This document shows, one piece after another, positions 33,270-42,898 of a stretch of 64,000 nt of DNA. Source of the DNA: Anaerosporobacter faecicola (GTDB taxonomy: Bacteria; Bacillota; Clostridia; Lachnospirales; Lachnospiraceae); NCBI RefSeq assembly GCF_012070565.1, contig NZ_JAAQRO010000052.1, positions 124,001 to 188,000 on the forward strand. The letters run 5' to 3'. The translations under genes and the position numbers were made by a program. The notes below the pieces were generated by a model. It had not been told where the DNA came from. It was given only the letters and a program-made list of their open reading frames with translations, and searched no databases. Positions within the stretch are counted from its first letter, which is position 1. Every line of letters begins with the position of its first letter.

Positions 33270-34472
33270 TTACGCAGTCGCCATCTTGAGCAACTTGACA
33301 GCTTCAGGCAATACCAGCTTGCCGTCGACACGTTCCTTTGCAACAAAGCCTACCATACCATTTCCTGCAAAGAGTTCCTTCAGTTCCGCAAAGGAACGGG
33401 TACCACGGTCACCGATGTTGTAGTAGCTGTAGTCACCAAAAGCAATGGCAGGCATACCTGCAGTGATAACAGGGAAATAAGGGGAAGTATGCACCTCATA
33501 CCCCAGAAGTCTACCGGGTTCTCCCGCCTGCACGGAATCCTGCCAAAGGTAACGTCCGTTCTTATCAGTCAGCTTACGGATGACAGCCAAAGTCTGGTCA
33601 TTACAGATGAACTTTGCATTCTTGCGGTAAGGACGCTTGAGAGAGTACACAAGGTCGATAAGTTCATCAGCAGTGATATCCGTTGCAGATGCAGCAGTCA
33701 CACCGATTTCCGCACCACCCTCAGATGCAAGCAGCCCCAAAGGCTGACCTGTGCCGGTACCATTGAGGAAAGCATCCTCTTCTGCATTGGCAAGAGCCTT
33801 CGCAAACTGACGGAGAATATATTTCTCAAGACCGAATGCATTGTCATACAGAAGTTCCTCGGTTACCTTAACTGCAACATGAAGCTTGTGGGCATCCAAA
33901 TTGATCTGGGCGAAAGTTGCATCATCCCAGGTAAGAGCCTCACCTTCATCAATCCATGCTGCTGCAGGCTTAGTGGCAGCGATGTTGATTTTACGCTCAC
34001 CACTGGTAGTAATGGTGTGACCCAGCTTACGGAAGATATTCTCTTCCTCCAAAGCCTCAATCAAACGGGAATCATACTCTTCGGGAACAAGATAGCCGCC
34101 GTCAGCATCAATGCCCTCGGACAAAACATTGCTGACCTGTCGGAAGTTGGTACGGAGTGCCTTAAGCATACCGTCCTTGTAAGCATCAGAAGCACGTCCG
34201 GTCTTAGGCTTCTGGTCATGTGCGGAATTGCCGTTCATAGGCTTTTCCGTAATAGGAGCAGAGGTAGGCTTGGAGAGCTGGGCATCCATAGCGGACATAG
34301 CCTCCATACGCTCGATTTCAGCACCGAAGTCCTGAACCTTCTTCTCCATCTGTGCATAGGTCTTTGCATCCTCATCGGAAAGCAGACCGTCCTTGTCGCG
34401 CTTGGTTTCCACAAATGCCTTTGCAGCCTCCCAAGCCTGGTTACGCTTTTCGCGCAGTTCATTGATAGTCAT
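33270..34472 (-). CDS. Major capsid protein (HK97 fold)
   Basis: 400 residues. The first ~110 are a coiled-coil scaffold domain (REKRNQAWEAAKAFVETKRD, KKVQDFGAEIERMEAMSAMD), probably removed by the neighbouring protease. The rest is HK97-type coat: GGYLVPEEYDSRLIEALEEE, LDAHKLHVAVKVTEELLYDN, and ADELIDLVYSLKRPYRKNAK. Hundreds of copies form the icosahedral head. Next to protease and connector genes as expected. Confidence 0.95.
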   Translation of the reverse strand: MTINELREKRNQAWEAAKAFVETKRDKDGLLSDEDAKTYAQMEKKVQDFGAEIERMEAMSAMDAQLSKPTSAPITEKPMNGNSAHDQKPKTGRASDAYKDGMLKALRTNFRQVSNVLSEGIDADGGYLVPEEYDSRLIEALEEENIFRKLGHTITTSGERKINIAATKPAAAWIDEGEALTWDDATFAQINLDAHKLHVAVKVTEELLYDNAFGLEKYILRQFAKALANAEEDAFLNGTGTGQPLGLLASEGGAEIGVTAASATDITADELIDLVYSLKRPYRKNAKFICNDQTLAVIRKLTDKNGRYLWQDSVQAGEPGRLLGYEVHTSPYFPVITAGMPAIAFGDYSYYNIGDRGTRSFAELKELFAGNGMVGFVAKERVDGKLVLPEAVKLLKMATA

Positions 34473-34478
34473 AATAAA

Positions 34479-35210
34479 TTACCTCCAATTTTTGATAAGA
34501 TTTAGCCTTGCCATAAGGTCGTCGGCTTTGGTTTTACGGGTTGGTTCGGACTTGATTGCACACTTGGCTGCAACCTTGTCCATGAGAGAATTGACCACAT
34601 TTGCCTTGGAATAAAGCATGGAAACCGCAGGCGGCTCCATATCCTCGGCACTGCCCACGCGCTGCATGATTTCATCAGCAAAGCCGAGTTCCACGGCCTT
34701 ATTTGCGTCCATCCATGTTTCAGCATCCATAAGGTGGGACAGCTTCGTGCGGGACAATCCCGTCTTGATTTCATAGGCATTGATGATGGAATCCTTCACA
34801 CTTGCCAGCATTTCAATGGCTTTCTGTATTTCCGCAGAATCACCGAAGGCAACGGTCATAGGGTTGTGAATCATCATCATGGACACAGGGGACATCAGCA
34901 CCTTTGTGCCTGCCATCGCAATCACGGATGCTGCGGAGGCAGCGATACCGTCAATCTTGACCGTGACATTGCCCTTGTAATCCATCAGCATATTGTAAAT
35001 TTGGGCAGCCGCCACACAGTCACCTCCGGGCGAGTTAATCCAAACGGTAATATCACCGGAGCCTGCCATCAGTTCATCTTTGAAAAGCTGTGGTGTGACA
35101 TCATCATCAAACCAACTTTCTTCTGCGATTGTTCCGTTCAGAAACAGTGTCCTCGCCTCCGGCATCATTTCCGTCTGTGCCTGGTTCTTCCACTTCCAGA
35201 ACTTCTTCAT
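34479..35210 (-). CDS. ClpP-like prohead protease
   Basis: 243 residues from ATG 35210 (AGGAGG upstream). Catalytic Ser in GIAASAASVIAMAG and His in MMMIHNPMTVAFG, with WINSPGGDCVAAAQIYNMLM typical of the ClpP/crotonase fold and a later Asp region (AETWMDANKAVELGFADEI). It trims the capsid scaffold domain during head maturation. Its 5' end overlaps the portal gene by about 104 bases, which is unusually long. Confidence 0.9.
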   Translation of the reverse strand: MKKFWKWKNQAQTEMMPEARTLFLNGTIAEESWFDDDVTPQLFKDELMAGSGDITVWINSPGGDCVAAAQIYNMLMDYKGNVTVKIDGIAASAASVIAMAGTKVLMSPVSMMMIHNPMTVAFGDSAEIQKAIEMLASVKDSIINAYEIKTGLSRTKLSHLMDAETWMDANKAVELGFADEIMQRVGSAEDMEPPAVSMLYSKANVVNSLMDKVAAKCAIKSEPTRKTKADDLMARLNLIKNWR

Positions 35211-36471
35211 CGGGTTTTTCCTCCTTTCCGTCATTGTCAGTTGTATTTGCAAAAGCACCCGCATCTTTTAAGGGGAGCATATTGCCGTTAATAAGGTAAA
35301 GGTCGCCGCCTTCTTCCGCAGGAATACGGTCGAGGTTTTCCAGTTCGCGGATATCATTTGCAGACATCCAACCATTCTGGCGACCAATGGCGTAGCCGTT
35401 CATACGGCTTTGGTAATCGCCACGGAGCAGACCTTCCAGATTGAATTTCACGAAATAATCCTTCTTTTCCGTATTGGAAAGCAATGCCCTCATAATGGAC
35501 TGCTCCCAACGGATGACCCACGGGTCCAAGGTGTATTTCACAAATTCAAGGGACTGCTGCTCAATATTAGAAAAGCTCGACTTCTCAAGGTCACCCACCA
35601 TATGGGGAGGGACTCTGAAAATTCGAGCAATTTCGTTGATTTGGAATTTGCGTGTTTCAAGGAATTGTGCCTGTTCCGGAGAAATGGAAATCGGAGTGTA
35701 CTTCATTCCTTCTTCCAAAACTGCGACCTTATTGGCATTAGCACTGCCACCAAAGGCAGCCTGCCAACTCTCTCTGACCCTCTGCGGGTCTTTGATGGTG
35801 CTTGGATGTTCCAGTACACCGCCAGGCGTTGCACCGTTGGCGAAGAACTTGGCACCGTACTCCTCACAGGCAATTGCCATGCCGATGGCGTTCTTTGCCA
35901 TCGCAATGGGACTGTAGCCGACAAGACCGTCAAACCCAAGACCTGGAATATGAAGCACATCGGAAGGCTGCAGGGTTACTGCAAATTCCATATTTTTAAT
36001 GGCCTCATCGGGGCCACGGTAATAGGTGTAATACAGATGCCCGTTTTCATCCCTGTCCACACTCATCTTGTTTGGCATCAGAGGGTAAAGTGCCACCACC
36101 TCGTTTTTACCGTTACGGATAACCTGTGCGTAGGCATTGCCCCACAAAAGCAGATGGGTCATGAGTGTCTCTCGGAACACGAAAGAACTCATTTCCGGAT
36201 TCGGCTCATCATGGAGTAATCGGTAAAGCGGATGGTCGATGGCTTTTTCCTTGCCGCCGTCATCGTTATATTTGTAAAGATGCAAAGGCAAGCCTGCCAC
36301 TGCTTCTGCAAGGATACGGACACAGGAATACACTGCCGTCATCTGCATGGCAGAACGCTCGGTTACTGCCTTGCCGGAAGTTGTGCCGCCCATATAAAAG
36401 GTGTAGGCACTGCCCGCCGTTCTGTTTTCGGGCTTATCTCTCGACTTAAACATTCCCGTAAAAATACCCAT
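35107..36471 (-). CDS. Phage portal protein (HK97 family)
   Basis: 454 residues: VYSCVRILAEAVAGLPLHLY, WGNAYAQVIRNGKNEVVALY, FKSRDKPENR start and FRVPPHMVGDLEKSSFSNIE are HK97-type portal signatures. The dodecamer forms the DNA gate of the head. The last 60 residues are Glu/Asp-rich (EEKPDEEVLEVEEPGTDGND) and run over the protease start. It directly follows the large terminase. Confidence 0.95.
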   Translation of the reverse strand: MGIFTGMFKSRDKPENRTAGSAYTFYMGGTTSGKAVTERSAMQMTAVYSCVRILAEAVAGLPLHLYKYNDDGGKEKAIDHPLYRLLHDEPNPEMSSFVFRETLMTHLLLWGNAYAQVIRNGKNEVVALYPLMPNKMSVDRDENGHLYYTYYRGPDEAIKNMEFAVTLQPSDVLHIPGLGFDGLVGYSPIAMAKNAIGMAIACEEYGAKFFANGATPGGVLEHPSTIKDPQRVRESWQAAFGGSANANKVAVLEEGMKYTPISISPEQAQFLETRKFQINEIARIFRVPPHMVGDLEKSSFSNIEQQSLEFVKYTLDPWVIRWEQSIMRALLSNTEKKDYFVKFNLEGLLRGDYQSRMNGYAIGRQNGWMSANDIRELENLDRIPAEEGGDLYLINGNMLPLKDAGAFANTTDNDGKEEKPDEEVLEVEEPGTDGNDAGGEDTVSERNNRRRKLV

Positions 36472-36489
36472 ATCAAATCACGCTCCTTC

Positions 36490-38094
36490 CTAAATAAACA
36501 AAATGCCGCGGTCATCATAAACCGAAGCACTGTTGGTGTTGCCACAACGGATTGCACGGTCGAGCGCCATAATGGTGGCAACGGCACCGTCAATCTTTTC
36601 TGTGGATTTGGCTTTATCTGCTTTGATGTTTCCGGCAGGGTCGGTTTTGATGTAGATGTTATCCATCATCCACCTAAGAACCGGATGCCCACCATGAACC
36701 AGTTTTTTCTCCATCGCAAGTTTCATCAGTTCTTTGGTCGGCGGAGACATATCTTTGTATCCCTGCCCGAATGGAACAACGGTAAATCCCATACCTTCAA
36801 GGTTCTGTACCATCTGCACAGCACCCCAACGGTCATAGGCAATTTCGCGGATATTGTATTTCTCACCCAGGGATTCGATAAATTTCTCTATGTAGCCGTA
36901 ATGGACTACATTGCCCTCGGTGGTCATAAGCAAGTCCTGTCGTTCCCAAATGTCATACGGCACATGGTCACGACGCACACGCAAGTCGATGTTATCTTCC
37001 GGTATCCAAAAATACGGCAGAATGATATATTTATCATCCTCATCTTCCGGTGGAAACACCAACACAAATGCCGTTATATCCGTAGTACTTGAAAGGTCAA
37101 GACCGCCATAGCAGACACGGCCTTCCAGTTCGGATTTATCGGTCGGAAATGCACAAGCATCCCACACTGCCATCGGCATCCAACGGACAGCCTGCTTAAC
37201 CCACTGATTCAACCTCAACTGACGGAAAGCGTTCTCTTCACCCGGGTTCTGCTTTGCCTGTTCACAGGCCTGCTGCACCTTATCGATTCCAACTGTTACA
37301 CCAAGAGAAGGATTTGCTTTCTTCCAAACCTCCGGGTCAGTCCAGTCGTCATCATCCTCTGCACCATAAATCACGGGATAAAATGTAGGGTCAACTTTTC
37401 GCCCCTCAATGATGTCCTTTGCTTTTTGGTGAGTTTCGTAGCAGATAGACTGCGTATCGTTTCCCGCCGTAGTGATTAGGAAGTAAAGAGGCTGCATTCT
37501 TGCATCACCGGAACCCTTGGTCATAACATCAAACAGCTTTCGGTTTGGCTGGGTATGCAACTCATCAAAAATAACGCCGTGGGTATTGAAACCATGCTTG
37601 TTGGCTACATCCGCCGACAGAGCCTTGTATTTACTGCCCGTCGGGTTGTAGGTCATGGTCTTCTGGCTTGCCTGGATGGTCATCTTATTTTTAAGCAGTG
37701 GACTTCGCCTTACCATTTCCAAAGCAACATCAAATACAATTCGTGCCTGGTCTTTATCCGCAGCACAGCCGTACACTTCTGCACCCGGCTCAAAGTCAGC
37801 ACACAAAAGATACAACGCCACTGCCGCCGCCAGTTCCGATTTGCCTTGTTTCTTTGGGATTTCGATATAGGCTGTGTTGAACTGCCTGTATCCGTTTGGT
37901 TTTAGGACACCGAAGATATCTCGAATAATCTGCTCCTGCCAGTCAATCAGTTCAAATGGCTTTCCATCCCATGTACCTTTGGTGTGACAGCAGAATTTTT
38001 CGATAAAGCATACTGCGTGGTCGGCGGCATCCTTATCGTAATAACTGCCCTCCGCCATAAAGCGGGTTGGCTTATAGTTTTTCAGTTTTCTCAA
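36490..38094 (-). CDS. terL: Large terminase subunit
   Basis: 534 residues. ATPase with VYGCAADKDQARIVFDVALE, Walker B GVIFDELHTQPN, motor coupling TAGNDTQSICYETHQKAKDI, and a C-terminal RNase H-like nuclease with GGLDLSSTTDITAFVLVFP (first Asp), then YDRWGAVQMVQ and later acidic residues. Packages DNA into the head with the small P27-type subunit. Separated from portal by 18 bases. Confidence 0.95.
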   Translation of the reverse strand: MRKLKNYKPTRFMAEGSYYDKDAADHAVCFIEKFCCHTKGTWDGKPFELIDWQEQIIRDIFGVLKPNGYRQFNTAYIEIPKKQGKSELAAAVALYLLCADFEPGAEVYGCAADKDQARIVFDVALEMVRRSPLLKNKMTIQASQKTMTYNPTGSKYKALSADVANKHGFNTHGVIFDELHTQPNRKLFDVMTKGSGDARMQPLYFLITTAGNDTQSICYETHQKAKDIIEGRKVDPTFYPVIYGAEDDDDWTDPEVWKKANPSLGVTVGIDKVQQACEQAKQNPGEENAFRQLRLNQWVKQAVRWMPMAVWDACAFPTDKSELEGRVCYGGLDLSSTTDITAFVLVFPPEDEDDKYIILPYFWIPEDNIDLRVRRDHVPYDIWERQDLLMTTEGNVVHYGYIEKFIESLGEKYNIREIAYDRWGAVQMVQNLEGMGFTVVPFGQGYKDMSPPTKELMKLAMEKKLVHGGHPVLRWMMDNIYIKTDPAGNIKADKAKSTEKIDGAVATIMALDRAIRCGNTNSASVYDDRGILFI

Positions 38095-38206
38095 ATGCCG
38101 TCACCTCCTCAAAAATGGCATAAAAAATAGCCGCCACCATATTCGGTGCGACTTTGCGTATACGAGGAACAGAGCCTCTCGGCTCCGTCCTGCCTTTACA
38201 GGATTT

Positions 38207-38446
38207 TTAATTGTGTTCGTTCAGCAAAATGCAAAGGGCAAGGTTTGCTTCTTCGGTTGCAGGCTCGATGTCCCAACCTCTGTCATAGTTGGCAACGACC
38301 TCACCATTCAGTTTCAGCATCAGCTTGCTAATTTTTCCGCCGTTGATACCGAACTGGCTGCCTTCCTCATAAACCTTTATCCAGTAGTGGACTGCCTTGT
38401 AACCGCCGTCCTTTTGCGGGATGCCGATTGTTCCTTCTTTCCACAT
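38207..38446 (-). CDS. Small conserved phage protein (DUF7678-like)
   Basis: 79 residues from ATG 38446: MWKEGTIGIPQKDGGYKAVH, then WIKVYEEGSQFGINGGKISK and LKLNGEVVANYDRGWDIEPA. A compact beta fold seen in many Clostridia phages in this packaging-side block; no known role. The 38100-38206 gap holds two small hairpins (for instance CCTG/CAGG with a T-run on the plus side). Confidence 0.65.
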   Translation of the reverse strand: MWKEGTIGIPQKDGGYKAVHYWIKVYEEGSQFGINGGKISKLMLKLNGEVVANYDRGWDIEPATEEANLALCILLNEHN

Positions 38447-38448
38447 AA

Positions 38449-38628
38449 TCAATCCTCCATTTCGCCTGTCAGAATAAAGTGGGTGTATTCCTTACGGTGT
38501 TCCTCAAGGTATACCACCAATTCGTAAAAATGCATCTCGTTGGCAATGTACTGCACCATCGGAACATCAAACATATTGGTGCGTCCGGTTGCTCGGATGG
38601 CGAGTATCTGTTCCTTGATTTTATTCAT
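38449..38628 (-). CDS. DUF5049 family small protein
   Basis: 59 residues from ATG 38628: MNKIKEQILAIRATGRTNMF, then DVPMVQYIANEMHFYELVVY and HRKEYTHFILTGEME. This is DUF5049, a small helical protein of phage genomes. Unknown function; overlaps the DUF4314 gene by 8 bases. Confidence 0.7.
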   Translation of the reverse strand: MNKIKEQILAIRATGRTNMFDVPMVQYIANEMHFYELVVYLEEHRKEYTHFILTGEMED

Positions 38629-39007
38629 CGGTGCAGACCTCCTTGCCCATAAGCAGTTCAGTGTAAATCTTGGTATAGCGTTCACACTCGCTGCCCTCTG
38701 ACTCTGCAATGGCACGAAGGTAGAAGTCGGCAGCCTCTTTTCTGCTGTCCCAAACCTCGGTGCTGCCGTAGCAGGTAATGGTCACTGCATCCAGTTTTCG
38801 ACAAATATCGACACCATACACCACATTCAAGCCGGAGCCTGTATCCCATCTGACCATGATGGAGGCTGTGTCATCCACACCTCTGACCGTACCCTTTGTT
38901 CCAACCGGAGGCGCCTGCTCATCATCCATTTGGACGAGTTCCACACGGCATCCAACAGGATAGGCTTTTCTTACACGCTCAACCGTTTCTTTATTCGGAA
39001 ATCTCAT
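38621..39007 (-). CDS. DUF4314 domain protein
   Basis: 128 residues from ATG 39007. MRFPNKETVERVRKAYPVGC, then RVELVQMDDEQAPPVGTKGT, VRGVDDTASIMVRWDTGSGL and NVVYGVDICRK form the DUF4314 beta barrel; a C-terminal helical part follows (SRKEAADFYLRAIAESEGSE). Common in phages of gut Firmicutes next to DUF5049. Role unknown. Confidence 0.75.
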   Translation of the reverse strand: MRFPNKETVERVRKAYPVGCRVELVQMDDEQAPPVGTKGTVRGVDDTASIMVRWDTGSGLNVVYGVDICRKLDAVTITCYGSTEVWDSRKEAADFYLRAIAESEGSECERYTKIYTELLMGKEVCTDE

Positions 39008-39710
39008 TCTTGGCACCTCCTTTGAAAGCACTGCTGCCGGAAAGATTGCGGAGCAGGATTTTTCTCTCGGTTTTGTATTCGTTTCCGATAAAACCGAGGC
39101 GAAGGAGAAAACAGCGGAATGCGTATTTTTCATTGTCCACCGCTTTTTCCGTAGCGTTGATGCGTTTCTGATTTCGGCTCATCTCACAAAGGGCTGCAAT
39201 GAAATGGCTGTAAGCCTTGACCTCGTCTGCATCCAGTCCCTCTCCAAACCAAGGGAAGGAAACCCTGTCCTCGCCGATTTCGATTGGTGTTGCGGGAATG
39301 CCCAAGGCTTTCTTTATAAGGCCCCCCTTGGCATCCAGAAGGTTCGTAAGATTTCCGACCGCCACCTTATCAAGGGGAATCGCCACCGTAAGCCCCACCG
39401 TTTCGCCCTGTGGTTGTTCGGCGGGTTCTTCGGCCGTTTCCTCGGCTCTTGCATCAAGCCAAGCCTGCGCCATTTCTGCGGGAGCTGCGACAAAGCCTTT
39501 GTCGGCAAGGCTCTCAAGCAACTGCTCGATTTCTTCGCTGTCGGCTCTGTCATCAAACTCCACTGCACCGTCTTTGGTTACCGTGAAATAATCCACCTCG
39601 TAGTTCAGGCTCGGCACACCCAGGTATTTCGGTTTTACATTCAGAATGTCTGCCATCGCCGTAACCAGTGCCTTGCGGTCGCTGCCTGTTACATTAAATT
39701 CAATTCTCAT
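38991..39710 (-). CDS. Phage protein annotated elsewhere as virulence-related; unknown function
   Basis: 239 residues from ATG 39710 (AAGGAGG upstream). MRIEFNVTGSDRKALVTAMA, then PKYLGVPSLNYEVDYFTVTK, DKGFVAAPAEMAQAWLDARA, and LTVAIPLDKVAVGNLTNLLD form a recurring phage family. A Glu/Pro-rich linker (ETAEEPAEQPQ) separates two similar beta-alpha halves. The common label virulence-related has no experimental basis that I know of. Confidence 0.65.
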   Translation of the reverse strand: MRIEFNVTGSDRKALVTAMADILNVKPKYLGVPSLNYEVDYFTVTKDGAVEFDDRADSEEIEQLLESLADKGFVAAPAEMAQAWLDARAEETAEEPAEQPQGETVGLTVAIPLDKVAVGNLTNLLDAKGGLIKKALGIPATPIEIGEDRVSFPWFGEGLDADEVKAYSHFIAALCEMSRNQKRINATEKAVDNEKYAFRCFLLRLGFIGNEYKTERKILLRNLSGSSAFKGGAKNEISE

Positions 39711-39786
39711 CGTGTGAGTACCTCCTTGTTTTTTCGGTACTACATATATCACTCTAAAGCCGAAAAATAGCAAGTGATATGTGCAA

Positions 39787-39808
39787 AATATAAGGGAGAA
39801 TAGTTGTA
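39787..39808 (+). repeat. Direct-repeat copy related to 47231-47250
   Basis: AATATAAGGGAGAATAGTTG, then TA, matches AATATAAGGAGAATAGTTGT at 47231 apart from one G. It lies in the 101-base gap just after the methyltransferase stop. The other copy follows the VapE stop, so both mark 3' ends of leftward genes. Confidence 0.6.
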
Positions 39809-39811
39809 GAT

Positions 39812-41629
39812 TTACACCCCGTCATTTTGTGTATAGTATACGATGCCAGTCAGCACATAAACCACATTGGGAAGTGCCACGCCGTTGCCCCACATCTTAT
39901 ACTCCGCCGAGTCAGAATGAGGGTTCTGAAGCCACTTGAATATCTGCTTCCGTGTTTTCAGTTTGCTTGATGTTCCCACAATCTTACGATGTGTTTCAAA
40001 GATTTCTGCCCACCGTGTGAGTTCCTCTTCAGAAGGAAGTTTCTCACCAAGGTCAGCACACCACCAATCCGGAAATCCCTGGAGCCTTGCACATTCCGTA
40101 GGGGTAAGCCTACGCACAATGTATTCCAGATCCGCATCGGTATCGTTGACAAGCGGAGGGTCTTTGTAATCCGTAGCTACTAAAGTATTGGCGAGTTCCT
40201 CTTCCGCAGAAGTGAAGAACGATGCCTTGCTGCTTGAGTAGGTGGGAACGGCAACCGCATCGGGCCCCGTGGCTTTCAGTGTGGAATTGACACCCTCATC
40301 ACTGATACCCATATTCCTTGCGAAGTTCTGACCGCAGTTATAACTTTCACGGTCAATGGCATAGACAACGGCGTGGCGGTCTACGGTGTTCAAGGTGTAC
40401 ATGACATCACTTTCGGCATAACCGTTACCGTGGTGGGAAGGACGAGAGCCGTTGCCCTCCACAATGGCAATGCCGCCCTGATTGCAGGTAGGGTTTCCAC
40501 CGTTGCCGTCAAGGGTTCGTGAAGTATCCGCTTTATAAAAACCGCTGTTGGGGTTGGCTGATTTCATGGCGTTGCTGTCCTTGGAGCAAACGCCAAAGGC
40601 TGTCGGCTCTACCACAAACGGCTGATTGTTTCCGCCTGTGCCGTAGGTTGCCGCCACGGTCTGTGCCACATCAAGGGGACCCACATATCGGGTATCCTGC
40701 GAGTGATTTTCATATACGGTTGCAGGAACGACTCCTGCTCGTAGCGTTGGAGATTTTTCCGCCTCATAACCGATGCCACGGCTGTCGGCAGAGTGTTCCG
40801 TACAAAATCCCGCAGACTCCATAACACAAGGCGGATGATGCGCCTCGGCACGAAGGGTACAGGTCACATCATCAGTGACATCCATACGGTTGCCGCCCTG
40901 GTCATTTAGGACGATGCCTGTCGCAGGAGTGCTTTCTTCAGAAGTTCCGGCAGTTCCTTTCCACGGGCATCGGCTCGTTTCAAGATTCCTAAACAGGCCT
41001 TCTGACTCAAATAATATTTTTCCGGCACACCCACCATTAAAATCTGCGACAAGATAGATACGTCTTCTTCTTTGGGGAACTCCCCAAAACTGCGCGTCAA
41101 CGCATCTCCATGCGATGCTGAAATCATCTCCCAGGATTTCTCCTGCTCCTGTCCATTTCCCTTTCGGAGGGCAAGGAACAGCATAGTCGCTTTTGACGGA
41201 TGCGACTGCTTCGAGGACGGCTTTGAAATCTTCTCCGGCATTGGATGAGAAGGCGCCGGGGACATTTTCCCACACGATGTATCTTGGATACTCACCATTG
41301 GTTTTATACCTCATTTCTTTTACGATTCGGATTGCTTCGTAGAACAGGCAGGAACGCTCACCATCAAGACCGCTGCGTTTTCCCGCCACACTCATGTCCT
41401 GGCAGGGACTGCCGAAGGTAATGATGTCCACGGGTTCAACTTCTGCACCATTGATACCGGAAATATCACCCAGGTGCTTCATCTGAGGGATACGCCTGCT
41501 TGTTACACGAATAGGAAAAGGCTCAACTTCCGATGCCCACAAAGGGGTAATACCGGAAATCAAGCCTCCCAAAGGAAATCCCCCAGAGCCGTCAAAGAGG
41601 CTACCGAGGGTCATAGGTTTCTTATTCAT
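39812..41629 (-). CDS. DNA (cytosine-5) methyltransferase
   Basis: About 605 residues, start at ATG 41629 or the frame-internal alternative upstream. Motif I GSLFDGSGGFPLGG, motif IV FGSPCQDMSVAGKRSG with the catalytic PCQ, motif VI WENVPGAFSS, motif VIII WGVPQRRRRIYLVAD, and the C-terminal motif GNGVALPNVVYVL. Between motif VIII and the C-terminal motifs lies a long Gly/Thr-rich target-recognition region (about residues 250-490). Methylates cytosine C5, likely to protect phage DNA; its AdoMet can come from the neighbouring MetK. Confidence 0.9.
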   Translation of the reverse strand: MNKKPMTLGSLFDGSGGFPLGGLISGITPLWASEVEPFPIRVTSRRIPQMKHLGDISGINGAEVEPVDIITFGSPCQDMSVAGKRSGLDGERSCLFYEAIRIVKEMRYKTNGEYPRYIVWENVPGAFSSNAGEDFKAVLEAVASVKSDYAVPCPPKGKWTGAGEILGDDFSIAWRCVDAQFWGVPQRRRRIYLVADFNGGCAGKILFESEGLFRNLETSRCPWKGTAGTSEESTPATGIVLNDQGGNRMDVTDDVTCTLRAEAHHPPCVMESAGFCTEHSADSRGIGYEAEKSPTLRAGVVPATVYENHSQDTRYVGPLDVAQTVAATYGTGGNNQPFVVEPTAFGVCSKDSNAMKSANPNSGFYKADTSRTLDGNGGNPTCNQGGIAIVEGNGSRPSHHGNGYAESDVMYTLNTVDRHAVVYAIDRESYNCGQNFARNMGISDEGVNSTLKATGPDAVAVPTYSSSKASFFTSAEEELANTLVATDYKDPPLVNDTDADLEYIVRRLTPTECARLQGFPDWWCADLGEKLPSEEELTRWAEIFETHRKIVGTSSKLKTRKQIFKWLQNPHSDSAEYKMWGNGVALPNVVYVLTGIVYYTQNDGV

Positions 41630-42887
41630 CTGCACCAACCTCCTTCACAAGGTCTGCAAAAGGTATCTGCACACCGTTACGGATAACAAAGACACCGTCT
41701 GCATCGCCCGTATCTTCCACATATCTGCGGAGGATAACCGATGCGTACTTTTCATCCAGTTCCATCGTATGGCAGATACGGTTGGTTCTCTCGCAAGCCA
41801 TCAGCGTTGAGCCACTGCCACCAAAAGTATCCACCACAATGGAATTCTCACGGCTTGAGTTTCCAATCGGATAGGCAAGCAGGTCAAGAGGCTTGGAAGT
41901 CGGATGGTTTTTATTTTTCTTTGGCTTATCGAAGTTCCAAATGGTGGTCTGACTTCTGCCTGCGTTCTTGCTCCAGTAGTGTTTGCCGTTCTGGAGGAAA
42001 CCGTAAAGCACAGGTTCGTGCTGCCACTGATAATCACTTCTGCCAAGCACCAGGGAATTTTTTACCCAAATGCAACAGCCGGAAAGATGAAAGCCTGCAT
42101 CGATAAATGCTTTGCGGAAATTCAAACCTTCCGTATCAGCGTGGAACACATAAGCGGCACCGCCTTTTTCCAAGTGAGCGGCCATGTTCTGAAATGCCGA
42201 AAGCAAAAATTCATAAAACTTCTCGCTTGCCATCTTATCGTTTTTGATAGACAGACCGTCTGAACTTTCAAAGGCTACATTATACGGTGGGTCGGTCAGC
42301 ACAAGGTTGGCTTTCTTACCATCCATCAGCGTTGCCACATCATCGGGGTTTGTAGCATCACCACACATAAGTCGATGTCTGCCTACCGTCCATACATCGC
42401 CACGCTCCACAAAGGCGGCCTTTTCCAAGGCATCATTCAAATCAAAATCGTCCTCTTTTACATCGGATTTATCATCTCCTGCAAAGAGGTCTGCGATTTC
42501 ATCATCGTCAAAGCCTGCAAGACCGATATCAAAATCCATACCCTGCAAGGACTCGATTTCGATTTTTAACATTTCCTCATCCCAACCTGCGTCAAGTGCC
42601 ATACGGTTGTCGGCAAGGATGTAGGCTTTCTTCTGTGCCTCGGTAAGGTAATCCACGAAAACACAAGGCACTTCATCGATGCCTTCCTCCTTGGCAGCCA
42701 TCACACGGCCGTGTCCGGCAATGATGCCGTAATTCTTATCAATGATGACAGGATTGATAAAGCCGAATTCACGCAGGGAGGAACGCAGCTTCATAATCTG
42801 CTCCGGGGAATGGGTGCGGGCATTATTCACATAAGGCACCAGTTTTGAAATGGACACTAATTCCATTTGTGTAGTTGTTCTTCCCAT
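41622..42887 (-). CDS. ParB-like domain plus DNA (N4/N6) methyltransferase
   Basis: 421 residues from ATG 42887 (AAGGAGGG upstream). The N-terminus is a ParB/Sulfiredoxin-like domain (ISKLVPYVNNARTHSPEQIM, VIIDKNYGIIAGHGRVMAAK), and the C-terminal half is a beta-class amino-methyltransferase with VLTDPPYNVAF (DPPY) and FGGSGSTLMACER (AdoMet motif). This ParB-MTase fusion is common in phages and modifies adenine or N4-cytosine. It overlaps the C5 enzyme and follows MetK. Confidence 0.9.
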   Translation of the reverse strand: MGRTTTQMELVSISKLVPYVNNARTHSPEQIMKLRSSLREFGFINPVIIDKNYGIIAGHGRVMAAKEEGIDEVPCVFVDYLTEAQKKAYILADNRMALDAGWDEEMLKIEIESLQGMDFDIGLAGFDDDEIADLFAGDDKSDVKEDDFDLNDALEKAAFVERGDVWTVGRHRLMCGDATNPDDVATLMDGKKANLVLTDPPYNVAFESSDGLSIKNDKMASEKFYEFLLSAFQNMAAHLEKGGAAYVFHADTEGLNFRKAFIDAGFHLSGCCIWVKNSLVLGRSDYQWQHEPVLYGFLQNGKHYWSKNAGRSQTTIWNFDKPKKNKNHPTSKPLDLLAYPIGNSSRENSIVVDTFGGSGSTLMACERTNRICHTMELDEKYASVILRRYVEDTGDADGVFVIRNGVQIPFADLVKEVGADE

Positions 42888-42898
42888 ATGCGCCCTCC

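Noticed and set aside
32895-34505. Long plus-strand open frame of 536 codons
   Set aside because: Lies wholly antisense to the capsid and connector genes, with low-quality composition and no ribosome-binding site; a shadow of codon bias.
36232-37092. Plus-strand frame of 286 codons opposite portal and terminase
   Set aside because: Antisense to two certain genes; Cys/His/Phe-rich composition typical of shadow frames.
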